Below, in pieces: positions 10,827-23,461 of a stretch of DNA of 64,000 bases (position 1 is its first letter; each line of letters opens with the position of its first letter). Origin of the DNA: Cocos nucifera (lineage: Eukaryota; Streptophyta; Magnoliopsida; Arecales; Arecaceae); assembly GCA_006176705.1 (NCBI GenBank), contig QRFJ01004278.1, positions 62,001 to 126,000 on the forward strand, in the 5' to 3' direction. Below the pieces are notes generated by a model. The model made no database searches, was not told where the DNA came from, and saw nothing but the letters and a program-made list of their open reading frames with translations. The position numbers were made by a program, and so were the translations under genes.

Positions 10827-12000
10827 CTACTCACATCCGACTGAAAAAGTCTTTTGAGGTGTTTACTAGCGTCGATGAACAACAATTTATATAAATATAT
10901 TTTAATTAATTTAATGTTTTTAAGTGAAGTTTAGCTTATTTTTATCCCACAACATGTGTTCGACCGAGCACTGTATGCCTAATGAATCCTGGTGGCATTC
11001 TCAATTCTCTGCTGCCTACCAAAGTACACCTCACTACTCCACTAGTTGCAAAGGGCCTGCCATATATTCGTCCGCATCTAGTGATCCGTGAAGGACCTCT
11101 AGTCTAATGGTGACTGAGAACTAGAGTGTTGGATGGCGGACTACTTGAGGTTGTAAAGACCATCTTAGAGCCTCCATATGGCCACCTCCTCAAAGGTCTG
11201 ATTGCCGGGCTCCTCATTCTAGGGAGTCTTGAATTGGTAATACTCCTGCAAGATAGAAGCAAGAATGTATTAATTTGTAATTAAAATACCAACATATCGG
11301 AAAGGAATAAATTAAACTAGTTTTGACTTACTAGAAACATCTCCCAGGCCACATCACGAGCTCTCGATGGCCAACTTGAGAAATTGTTCACCAAGCCTAG
11401 CATCAATCGGTGTATGATCCCGGTAACGACATGAGTTGTTGAAGGCTCTCTAAAAGTGCTGCAAAATTGATTTCAAAAATAAATATTAACTCTAAAATTA
11501 TAAAATTTTAAACATATTAATTGAGCATGTGGTACCTACAAGCGGCTCTGGATATGGATGATCTGCCTATCCTCTGACCTAGTTGGAGGTGCTGTGAGTT
11601 GGGTGGGTTCTTGACCATGGCATTGTGTCTAAGAGACGGTGGTCGTGACTGCATGGGACTATGGGGTCACTAGTGACCTCCTATCCTCTGAGCATAAAAA
11701 ATCTAATACAAAGAATGTTATATTAGTTAATAAATAATAAAATAATATAAACAAGAATATATAAAGTATTAGAGCTTACTATCCAGTGTAAGAGGTATAG
11801 AATCATGAGAACTGGCCATACAATCGCTCTCTCCTCGACTGGCATAGCTCTGACCTCTAGAAGATATGATATTTGCTCTCTAAAAAAAAAAATAAATAGA
11901 TTTGCCAAATTAATAATTATGGATGGTAATGCAAAGTTTAAAATGATGCAAGATAAGTAATTAAAATGATCAAAAAATTATATACTTAGCACTACTCATC
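10827..12000 (-). other. CACTA 3' region, possible second-ORF remnant
   Basis: Immediately after the LTR the sequence reads CTACTCACATCC; with the last two LTR bases this makes CACTAC, a CACTA-like end, possibly by chance. A TAGCGTCGAT motif lies at about 10862. On the minus strand 10950-11260 and 11340-11660 hold short coding-like stretches with stops that could be a decayed second CACTA protein (TNPA/Transposase_24 type), but similarity is too weak to be sure. No intact frame is present. Confidence 0.35.
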
Positions 12001-12004
12001 GACC

Positions 12005-15000
12005 TTAATTTTTAGATGTTTGATATCTTTCGAAATCTTCTTCTGATTCTTTCTCTTCTTCCTCTTCTTCTTCCACCTCTTTCTCTTCTTCTTTCTCTTC
12101 TTGGGGAGGATTGTCTTTTAAAACAATCTCAGTTGGATCTACCTTCTCATGTTGGCTATTTTTACATAGGAGTATTCTTAGAGCATCCAATTCCATATCA
12201 TTGAAGGATTGATGAACTCCTACTATCTTATTCTCTTAAAAGCATTCTGATAATTGGGGATCTTCTTCTTCTTTGAGTGCATAATGAATGACTCGAGACT
12301 TAATTTTGTATATAGCCCACCAATCTTTTCTTCCTCTTTCTCTTGATGGAAAAGAAATATAATATACTTGAGCAGCTTATGCAGCTAGTACAAATAGATT
12401 ATTGACATAAGCTTTTGATCTATATTTGATCTTAATAAGTCCTTGCCGTGGATCAACCTTCATAGCATTTTCGGTATCGAACCATTGGCACTTAAATAGA
12501 ATGATACTATTACTTTCAATGTAGCTCATCTTAATCACTTCTTCAAGGATTCTATAGTAGTCACTCTTCGGCTTATCTTTCCACTAGCTACCTTTTATAC
12601 ACACACTACTATTCATTATGCTTTTATAATTTTCATATTGCTGGGTGTGAAATTTAAAATCATTTACATTATAGCCACTATAGCATGTTACATATTTTTC
12701 AGGCATGTAACCTAATGGTCTTAGCTTCCTTGGTATGGATTTGTTGCCTTGAATGACCAATTGATGGAACCAACATACAAAGTTCTCTGAGTGCTGTTTT
12801 GATATTTCTTCATCAATTATGCTTGGATTTTCTTCTTCAGCATCTTATCATATTGCCTAAACATGCATAAGATAAGTATACTGAAATAAGTGATTAAAAA
12901 GATGAGATTATGATGGACACTTACAGGACATATGGGTTGACTTTCGTGCAGTTTAGCAAAATATATGTCTCTACTTATTGAAGTTCAATATCGGAGAAAA
13001 TCCGATGAACCTCGAGCCTAAATTCTCAAGCGGGATATGCAAATATTGAGATCTCCCACTTTGATCTCTCAGCACCATCATCATCATTTTGACCCACTTG
13101 AGTCAGCTTGGTGTGCACATCGGGATTAAAGTAGTATCAGCTAAAATTTAAAGTCTCTTCTATTATGTAAGCCTCGGTAATAAACCTTTGACTCAGGCCT
13201 TATTTTATACTTTCTTCTTGAGACTGTGCATGTATCTTTCAAGTAGATACATCCATCTGTATTGCACTGGACCCTCCATCCTAACTTCATATGCCAGATG
13301 AATCACGAGATGCTCCATGGAGTCAAAAAAACTAGGAGAGAATATCTTCTCCAACTTGCATATAGTCTCTACACTGCTAGCCTCAAGACTAGATATGTGG
13401 TCAGTGGATAGTTCGGTAGCATAAATATCTTTAAAGAGAAGGCTAAGCTCGATAAAAAAACTCCATATGAAGTTGGGAAGAAGATCATGCCAAGCTAATG
13501 GGAGTAATTATTGCATGAATACATGGCTGTCATGGCTCTTTAGCCCATAGAATTTATAATCTTTGACATTGACGTATCGAGCTAGATTACTTACATACCC
13601 ATCTAGGAATTTAAGATTTTTACAAAATTTACAAATGTTCTCCAATTGCTCTCTTATTAAGGTATAAGATGCTTTCGGTTTCAAAAATTTTTTAGGTGAC
13701 ACCTCAATCAACTCTAATAGAGGACGCTTGTATATATTCTTCATATCTGCTCAAGCCTTGAGATTGTCCTTCATCTTATCCTTGACATCAATAATAGTAT
13801 AGAAAATATTATCAAATACATTCTTCTCAATATGCATTACATCAAGATTATGATGGATCAAATTAGTGGACCAGTACGGTAATTTTCAGAAGATGCTTTG
13901 CTTCATCCAGTTATGAGTTCTACCGAACTCCCAAAGCTTCTGCTTGTTAAATTCAATGCCAAATAGGACTTCGTTCAATTGGGATACCCTCTAAAATACT
14001 TCCATACCACAGAGTCATTGGGGTGCATGGTTCTTCTTTATCTTATTCCTCTTGAAATTGTCATGCTGCTTTCGAAAAGAATGATGCTCAGGAAGGAATT
14101 AATGATGACAATCGAAGTAGCAGGGCTTATGATCATACTCAAGCTGAAATGATTTCATATTCTCCATACAATAAGAACATGCTAGCTTTTCATGAGTGCT
14201 CTATCTTGACAGCATCCCATAAGCAGAAAAATAGCTAATGGTCCACATCAACACAACCTTCATTATAAAATTCTACTTCTTTGATACATCAAAAGTTTGA
14301 ATCCCATCGGACCATAGCAACTTTAGCTCATCAATAAGAGGCCTTAAATATACATCAAGACTTCTACCAGGATGTTGTGGACTAGGAATGAGTAATGTAA
14401 GAAAGATGTTGTATTCTTTCATGCACATCCTAGGTGACAGATTATATGGAGTAACAAAGACTGGCCAACATGAATAAAAGGCTGCTGCATGACCGAATGG
14501 TGTAGAGCCATCAGTAGATAGACTCAGCCAGACATTGCATGATTCCTGAGCAAATAAAGGATGGCAAGCATCAAATTGCTTCCATGCCTCACTGCTTGAT
14601 GGATGACACATCATATCAGGATGCTTGCATGATCCTTCTTTATGCCATCTTATCTGCCTGACAGTACTCTTGGATAAGTAGAGCCTTTGCAGTCTAGGAG
14701 TAAGAGAAAGGTATCAAAGAACCTTATATGGTATATCCTTTTAATTCTTACCTTCTTGCCTCGGCTTAAATCGGTTTGCACCGCATATGCCGCATGAGCT
14801 CTTCTATTGGTCCTCTTTATAGAAAAACATGCAACCATTATGGCATGTATCTATTTTCTCATATCCCATGCCCAACTCTTTCATCATTTTTTTTGAAGCA
14901 TAGAAACTCTCAACAAGCTTCTCATCTTTCAGTAGCATTTTCTTTATTATTGCTACCATCCTATCATAATAATTGATCATCATATTAAACTCAATCTTCA

Positions 15001-15454
15001 AGTTTAATAATTTTGACATAGCCGATAGTATAGTGTGTGTTTTACATTCTGACCATAGTAGTTCATTAGCATCTTTCAACTTACGATAGAAATTATTGCT
15101 ACCAGCTTTTGGATCATCCTCCATATTTTAGTTAAATTCAAGACCAGTCACATCCATAACCATATCCACCATTCTATTTGTGTCCATGTCCTGCTCGATA
15201 CTAGCCCATGCAATTTTCTCCCACGTCTCTCCATGCATGTACCAATGCTTGTAGTTGGGCATAAATTCAATCTTATATAAATGGACAGTAATTATATTTC
15301 TATCAAATATTTTTTTATTACCATATCTATTATAAGGACAATGAGCCCATCTTGGATGTAAGAGTGTCGTATTACCAAAAACAAAATCATAAAAGTACCT
15401 TACACCCTCCCTATATTTAGCAAAAATCTTCTCATTGACTACTCGATGGTCCAT
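12005..15454 (-). pseudogene. CACTA (En/Spm) TNP2-type transposase, degenerate
   Basis: Minus-strand transposase relic with the plant CACTA domain order. 15454-15128 is the transposase-associated domain (MDHRV... ending in the HLYKIEF/WYMHGE region). 15124-14640 is the TNP2 N-terminal part (MGYEKIDTCHNGCMFF and a CGICG zinc-ribbon motif). 14614-14273 is the Transposase_21 core (STDGSTPFG, WPVFVTPYNL, MCMKEYNIF, DVYLRPLIDELK). 13744-13508 is its end (LKSHDSHVFMQ). About 13490-13180 is DUF4218 (ICKLEKIF, VQYRWMYLLERY). About 12560-12270 is DUF4216 (FVLAA, QVYYI, DWWAIYK). 12196-12005 is an acidic Glu-rich tail. Stops and shifts interrupt it throughout, and introns may account for some breaks. 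It would bind element ends and catalyse cut-and-paste movement in the nucleus if intact. Confidence 0.85.
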
Positions 15455-16200
15455 TTAACTATGATTCATAGCCAAGTATCTAAGAATTCTGCATATATAT
15501 AAATACAAGATAATTACAAAATATTATTTTATTATTTAAAATGGCTTACATAGTAAATTAATGCATCCTATCATCAACTAATAGATAAAGATAGCTCCTA
15601 TTCCATTCAAAAAATATATTAATTCTATTGATCTATTATAGTAATCAAATGATACACAACAGGAGCCAAAAAAAATTTCGACTGCATTTTCTCTTAGTTC
15701 TCTTGTGTAGGGAGAATAAAAAAAATTCTATCCAAAATTTCTTTCGAACCCTTAGCATATTGTTTGATTACCGTAATGATCGATAGAATTATTTACATTT
15801 CCCAAACTATCCATAGTAGACAATCAATTGATCAATGTACATAATTTTTTTATCCATATAAAAATAAATAAATGTATGAATATCTTAGAATACATTAATC
15901 AACTGATGGATCTCATGCAATACAAATTTTATTTAAATTAATACATAATTAATGATGTCTGGAATGCAAGAGCAAAATGCCTTTGATGCCCGCTATGACC
16001 TGAGGCCCGGGCACGTAGGATATGCCTAAGCTCCATGTTTGCAATACTGCTCAACATCTTCTCTCGATTCGAATACTCTATATGTCGAGATCCAAATCTC
16101 ATACATCTAATTAATTAATTAATTAGTGATGGTATTAACCATCACTAATGCCGTCACTAATACTAAACAATATTAGTCGATGCTAATATCGTCGCTACTA
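15455..16200. other. CACTA 5' flank, no gene
   Basis: AT-rich, no coding similarity. From about 16120 it contains mirrored TTAGTGATGG / CCATCACTAA words, the start of the subterminal repeat zone that resumes at 17000 and 18725. Confidence 0.45.
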
Positions 16201-16289
16201 CTGCTACTTACAATGGAAGGGAAGGGGCTGCAGGATCAAGGCTATAGGTTGGGGGCAGTGAGGTAGGGGCCGTGCAGTCAGACCGACTA

Positions 16290-16900
16290 GGATGGGGCCA
16301 TGGGAAGGTCAATGAGATAGAGGTGTAGGCTCCAGGGCCACAGACAAGGAGGTGCTAGTGGGGTGGGGGCGGCCGTGGGAGAGGTAGGGCTGGGGTGGCG
16401 GGCTCGAGGCCGTGACATTGGAGGTGCCAGTGGGGTGGGAGCGATTGCATGACAAGCAGTGCTGGGATGGTGGGCTCAGGACCACGATGTAGGAGGCATC
16501 GGTAGGGTCGGGATGGCTGTGAGAGAGGCTAGGATGGGGCGGTTGACTTGGGGCACCAATGGGGTGGGGACAATTATGGGAGAGGTGGGGATGGGGTGGC
16601 TGGCTCGAGGCCACGGTGTAGGAGGCATCGATGGGTTCAAGGTGGCTGCATGAGGGGCGAGGCTGGGTGGCTGGCTCAAGACCATGGAGTAGGAGATGCT
16701 GGCAGGGTCGAGGTAGCAGTGGGTGAGGAGAGGCCAGGGTTGCAGGGTCGGGGCGGCCTTAAGGGAGGTGGGACTGGCATGGTGGGGTCGGGGCAGCCGC
16801 ATAGAAGTGCCGATGGCTCAAGCGAAGAGGGGCCAGGGCAGCGGGCTCGGGGCTGTAGCATAGGAGGCATTGGTGGGGTTGGATCATTGGGAAGGAGGAC
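16290..16900. repeat. G-rich minisatellite, about 72-bp unit
   Basis: Successive units begin with a GGGGTGGG/AGGGTCGG word at 16360, 16432, 16504, 16561, 16632, 16704, 16783 and about 16874. Spacings are 72, 72, 57, 71, 72, 79 and 91 bp. Each unit then carries variants of GGCTCGAGGCCACG and GTAGGAGGCAT. The strong G bias creates long open frames on both strands (Pro/His/Ser-rich or Gly/Arg-rich) that I regard as by-products. Confidence 0.8.
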
Positions 16901-16999
16901 GTGCGGGGAGTGGGGAACGTCAAGAAGAACATGTGGGGAGTGGAGAACATTGGGAAGAATGCATGGGGAGCAGAGAAGGCATGGAGGAATAAATTCATT

Positions 17000-17420
17000 C
17001 AAATTTTTTTTCATCGACGAGCGGGTGATGGTTTATGGATGGACTATTATCGATGGCAAGATCATCATTGGTAATACAATCGACAAAACCTAAGTTTCTT
17101 TGCCAAAGTTATTAGCGATGGCACACCTTGTCGCTAATAACAAAATGCCATCATTAATAATATTAAATTTTTTAAAATACTAAATTTTAATGTTAATTTT
17201 TTGAAAATTTTTAAAAATTATCGATGGCAAAAAGAAGTCGATAATGCCATCAAGAAAAATTATTACCAATAGCAAAAATATTGCTAATATGAAAATAATA
17301 TTGCTAATAATATTAAATTTTTAAAATTATATATTTTTTAAAAGTTATTAGCGATGGCTAGCTCTTTGTCGCTAAAGCCATCGCTAATAATTATAATTTT
17401 TCTAAAAAATATATTTTATC
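17000..17420. repeat. CACTA-type subterminal repeats (TTAGCGATGGC)
   Basis: Dispersed direct and inverted copies of TTATTAGCGATGGC and GCCATCGCTAAT, for example near 17108, 17138, 17345 and 17380. Such repeats bind transposase-associated proteins in CACTA elements. They recur at 18725-19005, on the far side of the 180-bp array. Confidence 0.65.
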
Positions 17421-17439
17421 ATTAATTTTTTTCTCTTAG

Positions 17440-18725
17440 ATCATTTTTTGGGTGGTTAAAAATCAATATTAGATTTTATTAAAATTTTGAACTTAATTAA
17501 TTTATGTATTGAATCCTAATTGATTTAAAATAGATTTAATTTAGTTAGACTTGGATTAATTTGAGGCTAATTAGACTTTAATATTCTATTTAGACTTGGA
17601 TTCAAAGTCTAATTAAATTAGATTTAACAAAATTTTGAATTTGATTCAAATGAAATCTAAATTAAAAATATTTTTAAAATTAATTTAAATCAAATCAAAT
17701 TTAATTATGCTTGACTTAATTTCATGGTAATTTGGTTTAAAATTTAATTAGGACTTAGATTTAAAGTCTAATTGAACTAGGTTAGATGGGATTTTAAATT
17801 GGATTCGAATCGGATTCCAATTGGATTCGAATCATACCTAAACTAAAAATTATTTTTTCTAAATTAATTTTAATTAGATTAAATTTAGTTAAGCTTGACT
17901 TAATATGAAGGTAATTGGATTTTCTATCCAAGTAGGACTTGAATTTTAAAATCTAATTGAATTAGGATTGACAGGTTTTCTAATCAAATTCAAATCGAGT
18001 TTGAATTGATTTCAAATAGAATCTAAATTAAAAATTATTTTCTTCTAATTAATTTAAATTAACTTTTATTTGATTAATCTTGACTTAATTTGAGATCAAT
18101 TAGATCTTATAATCCATGTAGGATTTGAATTTAAAGCATAATTGAATTACGTTTGATAGGATTTTGAATTGAATTCGAATTGGATTTGAATTAGATTCAA
18201 ATATAATCATGGATCAAGTTTTAATTTATTTAAATTAGTTTAAATTTAATTAAACTTGACTTAATTTGAAGGTAATTAGATTTTACTATTTAAGTAGAAC
18301 TTGAATTAAAAGTCTAATTAAATTAAGATTGATAGTACTCCGATTTGGATTTGAATCGGATTCAAATTAGGTTTAAATCAAATCTAAATTAATTTTTTTT
18401 TTAATTATTTAAATTAACTTAAATTTAATTAGACTTGACTTAATTTGAAAGTAATTAGATTTTACTATCCAAGTAGGACTTGAATTAAAAATCTAATTAA
18501 ATTAGGATTGATAGGATTTTGAATTGAATTCAAATTGAACCTAAATCGAAAATCAATTTCTCCTAACTAATTTAAATTAAATTTAATTTAATTAATTTTA
18601 ACTTATTTTGAGGTTAATTTGATTTTATTATCTAAGTAGAATTTATATTCAAAGCCTAATTAAATTAGGTTTGACAGAATTCTAAGTTATATTCAAATCA
18701 AGTTCAAATTGGATTTGAATCATGG
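17440..18725. repeat. Imperfect AT-rich tandem array, about 180-bp unit
   Basis: The core phrase CTTGACTTAATTTGA recurs at about 17548 (variant), 17709, 17894, 18078, 18255, 18434 and 18600 (variant). It is followed each time by TAATTAGATTTTA, AAGTAGGACTTGAAT, GTCTAATTAAATTAGG and TTGAATTGGATT-type words. Spacings are 161-185 bp, giving about 7 copies with strong divergence. No reading frame. Confidence 0.8.
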
Positions 18726-19010
18726 TTTGGATTATTAGCGATAACAGATCTCCTGTCACTAATTCTATCATCCATAACTTAATTTATTAGTGATGGTATA
18801 TTTTTCATTGCTAATATGCAAAACCACCATCGCTAATATATATTTTATGTTTAAATATTATAAAAATATTTAAAAATTTTAAATAATTTTAATAGTGGCT
18901 TAAGCCATCACTAATAATAAAATTTCCATTGCTAATAGTTAGTTATTAGCAATGTTTTTTTTTTATCGCTAATAATGAAAATTTGCCATTGCTAAATAGT
19001 TAGTTATTGT
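18725..19010. repeat. Second block of CACTA-type subterminal repeats
   Basis: Copies of TTAGTGATGG, CCATCACTAATA and TTAGCAATG words, both orientations, as at 17000-17420. I could not identify an exact terminus ending in TAGTG, so the element's right end is uncertain. Confidence 0.55.
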
Positions 19011-19167
19011 CTTGCATACTTATTCGGAGAGTTCTATGCTGATTGCCGCATCCCCTAGCTCACGATCTTAGGTCAAGCTTGTGACATTTAACTACTCTCA
19101 ATACCTCAAGAGATCCATGCTTAACCCTTCTCTAACTTCACATGCATCAACTGTTATGACTAGAGCT

Positions 19168-19179
19168 GCTCTGATACCA
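19168..19179 (-). other. Primer-binding site of a family-X element
   Basis: GCTCTGATACCA on the plus strand, i.e. TGGTATCAGAGC on the minus strand, just outside the LTR-like start at 19185. The related element at 38430-41790 has a decayed version at 40771-40782. The upstream 19011-19167 is presumably its leader, but nothing in it is recognisable. Confidence 0.7.
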
Positions 19180-19184
19180 ATTAT

Positions 19185-19906
19185 TGTGATAACACTTGCT
19201 TTGGCACCACCTCTTGAAAAGATCCCTCGTATGGAATACAGATTTTCCAAATTCAAGATTTGTATATCGGTGATGATATCAATACCATAATAGAAAAAAA
19301 AGAGATAAATAAAAAAGTATAACCAAATATATGGATTAAGTCAAGGCTTACCTCCACGGGGCATGCAAGCTTCACTATGAGAAAAAACTATTTACAAAAA
19401 AGATTACACCCTCAACTCTCATGTATCAATCCCTCTCTCTCTCTCAATAAGAAGCATTTTTTCTTATAAAGCTCTCTCTTTAGAAGATCCCATGTAGCTC
19501 TGAGCATCGCCTGATAGTCTATCCGAAGCCCCTACTTCTACTCTCTATCGGCATCTCTCCATGGTCTGCTATTACTCATAGGCCTTCTGCCACCATCAAC
19601 CACCTGCTGCCAAGCTATCAAGCTAGGCTCTTTGCTTGTCACACACAGGGCCTTTTAAAGGCCTTAAATTGAGTCTAGGTTGGAGACAGGGCTCCAATTA
19701 GAACTCAAATCAGCCATCTAACCATTGGATCTTACCCGCAGCTTTCCATAGCCATCGGATCGTGTGCTCCATGCAAATCAATGCTAAAGATATAGCCCAA
19801 ACGACCTTCTAGACCCTGTAAATCGCCTGTAGACCCTTAAGCGGTCTATGGGAGGCCATGAACCATTTGAAACATAGGGCAACACCCATGGACTGCATGT
19901 GTGGAT
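19185..19906 (-). repeat. Family-X LTR fragment, cut by E4
   Basis: Begins TGTGATAACACTTG next to the primer site and aligns to the first about 710 bp of the LTR at 40788-41790 (shared words TATAAAGCTCTCTCTTTAGA, AGGGCCTTTTAAAGGCCTTAAA). It stops abruptly at ...GTGTGGAT where the E4 LTR starts at 19907, so E4 inserted into this LTR. Confidence 0.8.
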
Positions 19907-20668
19907 TGTTGGATGTGTGCTCTAGTAAGCCAATTATTGACTGACATATTTATATTTTTAGGACTTGTATTTATACTTGTAAAAAAAATTTTATTAATAA
20001 AAAGCACTCTTATTTCCAATTATGTTTATGTATCCATAATTTGTCTTAGAAATTAACAAAGATGATTTTTTATCTCAATGTATTGAGAATTTGAGACATA
20101 CACTATTAGTGGTTAGTTTTTAAATGCTCTCGATTGGAGGATAATCATAGAGAATAGTAATCGATCTAATTAGATTGGTGCATGATCACCTCCTTTACAA
20201 GCAGATGAGTCTCTAGTCTATAGTGTGGAGACACTAGGATGAAAGTGCAAGTGGTTGAAAGAGAACAACTTATACTGAGCCTGATCAATATGAGAAACCA
20301 CTTGATTGTCTACTCACATGTCAGTGGTCTTCTTGATGCTACAATGGTATGACTTGTTCTTTAACTTACAGTGTATTGATTATTCGCAGCGAGACTGCTA
20401 TCGTTTGATTGCACTCCACTTGGTCCCTGGCCATTTGGATCCTTGTTATGTATATTGGTTATAGTGGATTTAGATTTGCTATTAGGAGTATGATGCACTT
20501 AGATGAAATCTATCGATCTTAGTAAAAAAGATGTAGTCCTATACAATTTACAAAATTGAGTTCAAGAAGTTTTTGGTCAAAGCAAATGTGAATACTAAAA
20601 AAGAGTTTCCACGGGATTCATAGATGAACTCGAGTCAAGCCAATCTTGTATATGACTAATGATGGGAT
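19907..20668 (+). repeat. E4 5' LTR, first part
   Basis: Starts TGTTGGATGTGTGCTCTAG and is recognisably related to the family-A LTR start. It contains GATGAGTCTCTAGTCTATAG and AGACACTAGGATGA words corresponding to the family-A LTR at 61945-61990. It ends with GGGAT at 20664-20668, the target duplication of E3. Confidence 0.8.
20664..20668. other. Target-site duplication of E3, left copy
   Basis: GGGAT directly abuts the LTR end at 20669. The identical GGGAT follows the other LTR at 33335-33339. Five bases is the normal copia duplication length. Confidence 0.9.
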
Positions 20669-22945
20669 TGAAGGGAAATCCTAATTTCCCGGTCTAGGTT
20701 CGTCCAGATCTGATTAGATCAAGAGATATATTTTAAAAATTTTCTCTTGATCTCAATCAGATCTTGATATGTTTCAGATCTGATTCTTATTATTTTAATA
20801 AATAAAATAAAATAAGATAAATTAAATCAAATTCAATTTACCTGATTTGGGTAATCCTATTACCCTGTAGATGATCCTGATTGCAGCGGAAGGTTCTGGA
20901 TCTTAGCCACGCAAGCGCCTGGCCTCTATCGGTATCCACTCGGGTTGGATCTGGAGATCCTCTTCTTCTCTATCACACCTCCAAAAATCAGATCTGGATC
21001 TGATCTAGAGGATCTTCAAAATTCTTTTGAAGATCTGCAGTCGTCCTTTTGCAGCAGCGCAGCCTTCTTGCTTTTGATCGCCTTTCCTTGATCTGAATCG
21101 CACCAACCAAAGTCCAAAACTCCTTTTGGACGTGGAGAGCAAGGGGAGAAGAGACTATGGCATGGAGAAGGAGGGGAGAGGCAGCCTTGGGGCGTGGGAA
21201 ATCTCTATTGAATTAGGAGTTGGGCGCAGGGTCTTATTTATAGACTAGCTTGTGATCCAACTCCTCTTCCTCCCAACCAATCACAACCCTTTGTGAAATC
21301 AGATCTAAATCTGATTGGTGGGAATAGAGACCCCTGGATTCCTCCTTAGAGGGTGCCTAAGACCAGTCAAAGTTGGATTCTTAGAAGAACTCTAATTGGA
21401 ATCCAAAAAGGGAGATGGAGTCCTTGTCCAACAAGGACTCCTAGGCGCCTCCAACTTGGGCACACGCCACCCTAGGGTGGCGTGCGCCCTTCTCCTTGCC
21501 AGGTTCTGGCAGGGGGACAGGCCCCCACCAGCTCTCCAATAGGTGCATGACATGTGGTCAAAAGTCAAAGTGTCAATGGTCAACGTTTGACCAGTCAAAG
21601 GTAGACTTTTGACCAAAGTCAAAGAACAAGAAATGGCAGGTGACCAAAAATGGCAGGTAATGTCTTACAAATAAGACAACCTTTTCTGACTTGGACAACC
21701 TCCAGTCAGACCATATGAAGGCCTCTGATTGAGCACAAACTCCTTTGGCTCAGTCAGGACAACTTATTTATGATAGTAAAAGAAGAACGTTAGGTTCAAT
21801 CGAGTGCTAGCACGATTTCCTTGAACCTAATTGAATCTCATTCAGATCAATTGAACTAGATCAGTTCAATTGATGATCACCAGATTCAAACCCTTGTTTG
21901 TGTGACCCAGTTAGGTTCAGTTCTGTATGGTAATGGGATATGTCATGATCTCTATCATCGACATCATCGAAACTCCTTTCGATGGATCAGAACTCTTCTG
22001 ATTCGAACAGCTAGAATGATCGATCATCTAAATCATTCTAATTGCTCCCAAAATCCACCAGTGACACCTAGCAGTATATGGTGGCAACCCATCAGAGCTG
22101 AATGCGAACCTCTTGGTGCAGCTACCTGTGTGATTAAGTTCTTCTATCTTGAGCCCCGATCAGATTAGGGTTAAGGTGAACTCGTCAAACCCTAGTCTCT
22201 GTCATATGATGTAATCATTCGATTCGAGTCCAATGTGAAAATCTAAATAGAAACTCTTTCTATTATTTCACTCTGCCATGGCCATGGGCTTCTGGACTTG
22301 ATTCTCATGATCATCATAGGGCTGCTCCTCTACCACCGAGGTAGATAGATTCCATCTTGATGCAATCCAGTTCCTACAATGAACATGCTATAGCCAACAT
22401 ACACCTCAGGGTTCCATATGGCTAGGAGACCGAGTAATGGTGTAGTCAAACTATAACACCCTCAAGGTGAACTGCCGATGCATCTCAGGTCAAAGAACCA
22501 GACACACTACTGCAGCATCGAGTCAGTCATTGACGAGAAGGTAGACTTCCTAATGACTACTCGAGGTGGTCACGCTCAGTGCCCTCGTTCTCTAACGAGT
22601 ACCTGTACTCTCGCTCCGGTGTCTCCACACCGTAGACTCAAGACTCATCTACTAAAGAGAAGCGATTGTACACCAACCTTCCGGATCAATCACCATCCTC
22701 GTGATGATCCTATGGTCGGGAGCATTTTATGAGTTAATAATGATTATTCATGTCTTAAATTTTCAACTCTTGAAAATATGAATTATCATTACCATTAACT
22801 CAAAGGATGTATCACAGACACTAAATACACATATGTGATAGAAAATAACCCATTTTATTGATTATAGTCAAAATTATAATTTTGCCCCTAGAAGTGTATT
22901 ACAAGTGTCAGCCAATTCTGGCTTCTAGGGCACATATATCTAACA
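20669..22945 (-). repeat. 3' LTR of E3 (2277 bp)
   Basis: Bounded by TGAAGGG and TCTAACA (plus strand), TG...CA ends. TATA box on the minus strand at 21234-21243. Over the last about 1190 bp I count about 8 differences from the E2 LTR at 8536-10826, but about 20 from its own partner at 31060-33334. Confidence 0.93.
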
Positions 22946-22961
22946 ATCTCCCACTTGTCCT
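22946..22961 (-). other. Polypurine tract of E3
   Basis: Same AGGACAAGTGGGAGAT as in E2, adjoining the LTR. Confidence 0.85.
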
Positions 22962-23461
22962 AAAGCCAATTGGCTACAAGTCTAAGTCCCATCTTCTCAA
23001 GGTGGGCTTCGATCTTCTGCTGGCCCAACGGCTTTGTAAGTGGGTCTGCCACATTATCTGCGGAGTTGACTCTCTTGACCTCGACGTAACCCTTTCTCGA
23101 GGTAATCGCGGATGAGGTGGTATCGCCGCTCAATGTGCTTGGATTTCTGGTGAGACCTCGGCTCCTTAGCAAGGGCTATGGCGCCATTGTTGTCGCAGTA
23201 TAGAGGAATGGCATCTGATGGCATTACTCCAATTTCTGCAGCAAACTTCTTGTACCAGAATGCTTCCTTCGCAGCCTCTGATGCAGCGATATATTCTGCT
23301 TCCATGGTGGAATCTGCTATCACAGTTTGCTTGGAACTCTTCCAGCTGACAGCACCACCATTGCACACAAACAGACTTCCAGATGTCGACTTTCGATCAT
23401 CTATATCGGACATGAAAGTCCGAGTCTGTGTATCCCTGGACTTGGAGTTCTCCATTACCAA
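22960..23461 (-). pseudogene. Copia RNase H, E3
   Basis: Complete domain lacking in E2. The minus strand shows DRKSTSGSLF, KQTVIADSTMEAEYIA, LYCDNNGAIALA and SKHIERRYHLIRDYLEKG, so the acidic catalytic residues of a copia RNase H are present. The domain removes RNA from the RNA-DNA hybrid during reverse transcription. It is separated from RT by one extra base near 23416 (GAAAGTC where E2 has GAAGTC), and the frame shifts again near 23092. Otherwise well preserved. Confidence 0.88.

Noticed and set aside
12005..12196. Glu-rich 63-codon frame as a separate small gene
   Set aside because: It is the acidic C-terminal tail next to DUF4216 of the CACTA transposase, not a separate gene.
16548..17093. 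Gly/Arg-rich 181-codon frame
   Set aside because: Produced by the 72-bp G-rich minisatellite; overlapping frames are open on both strands.
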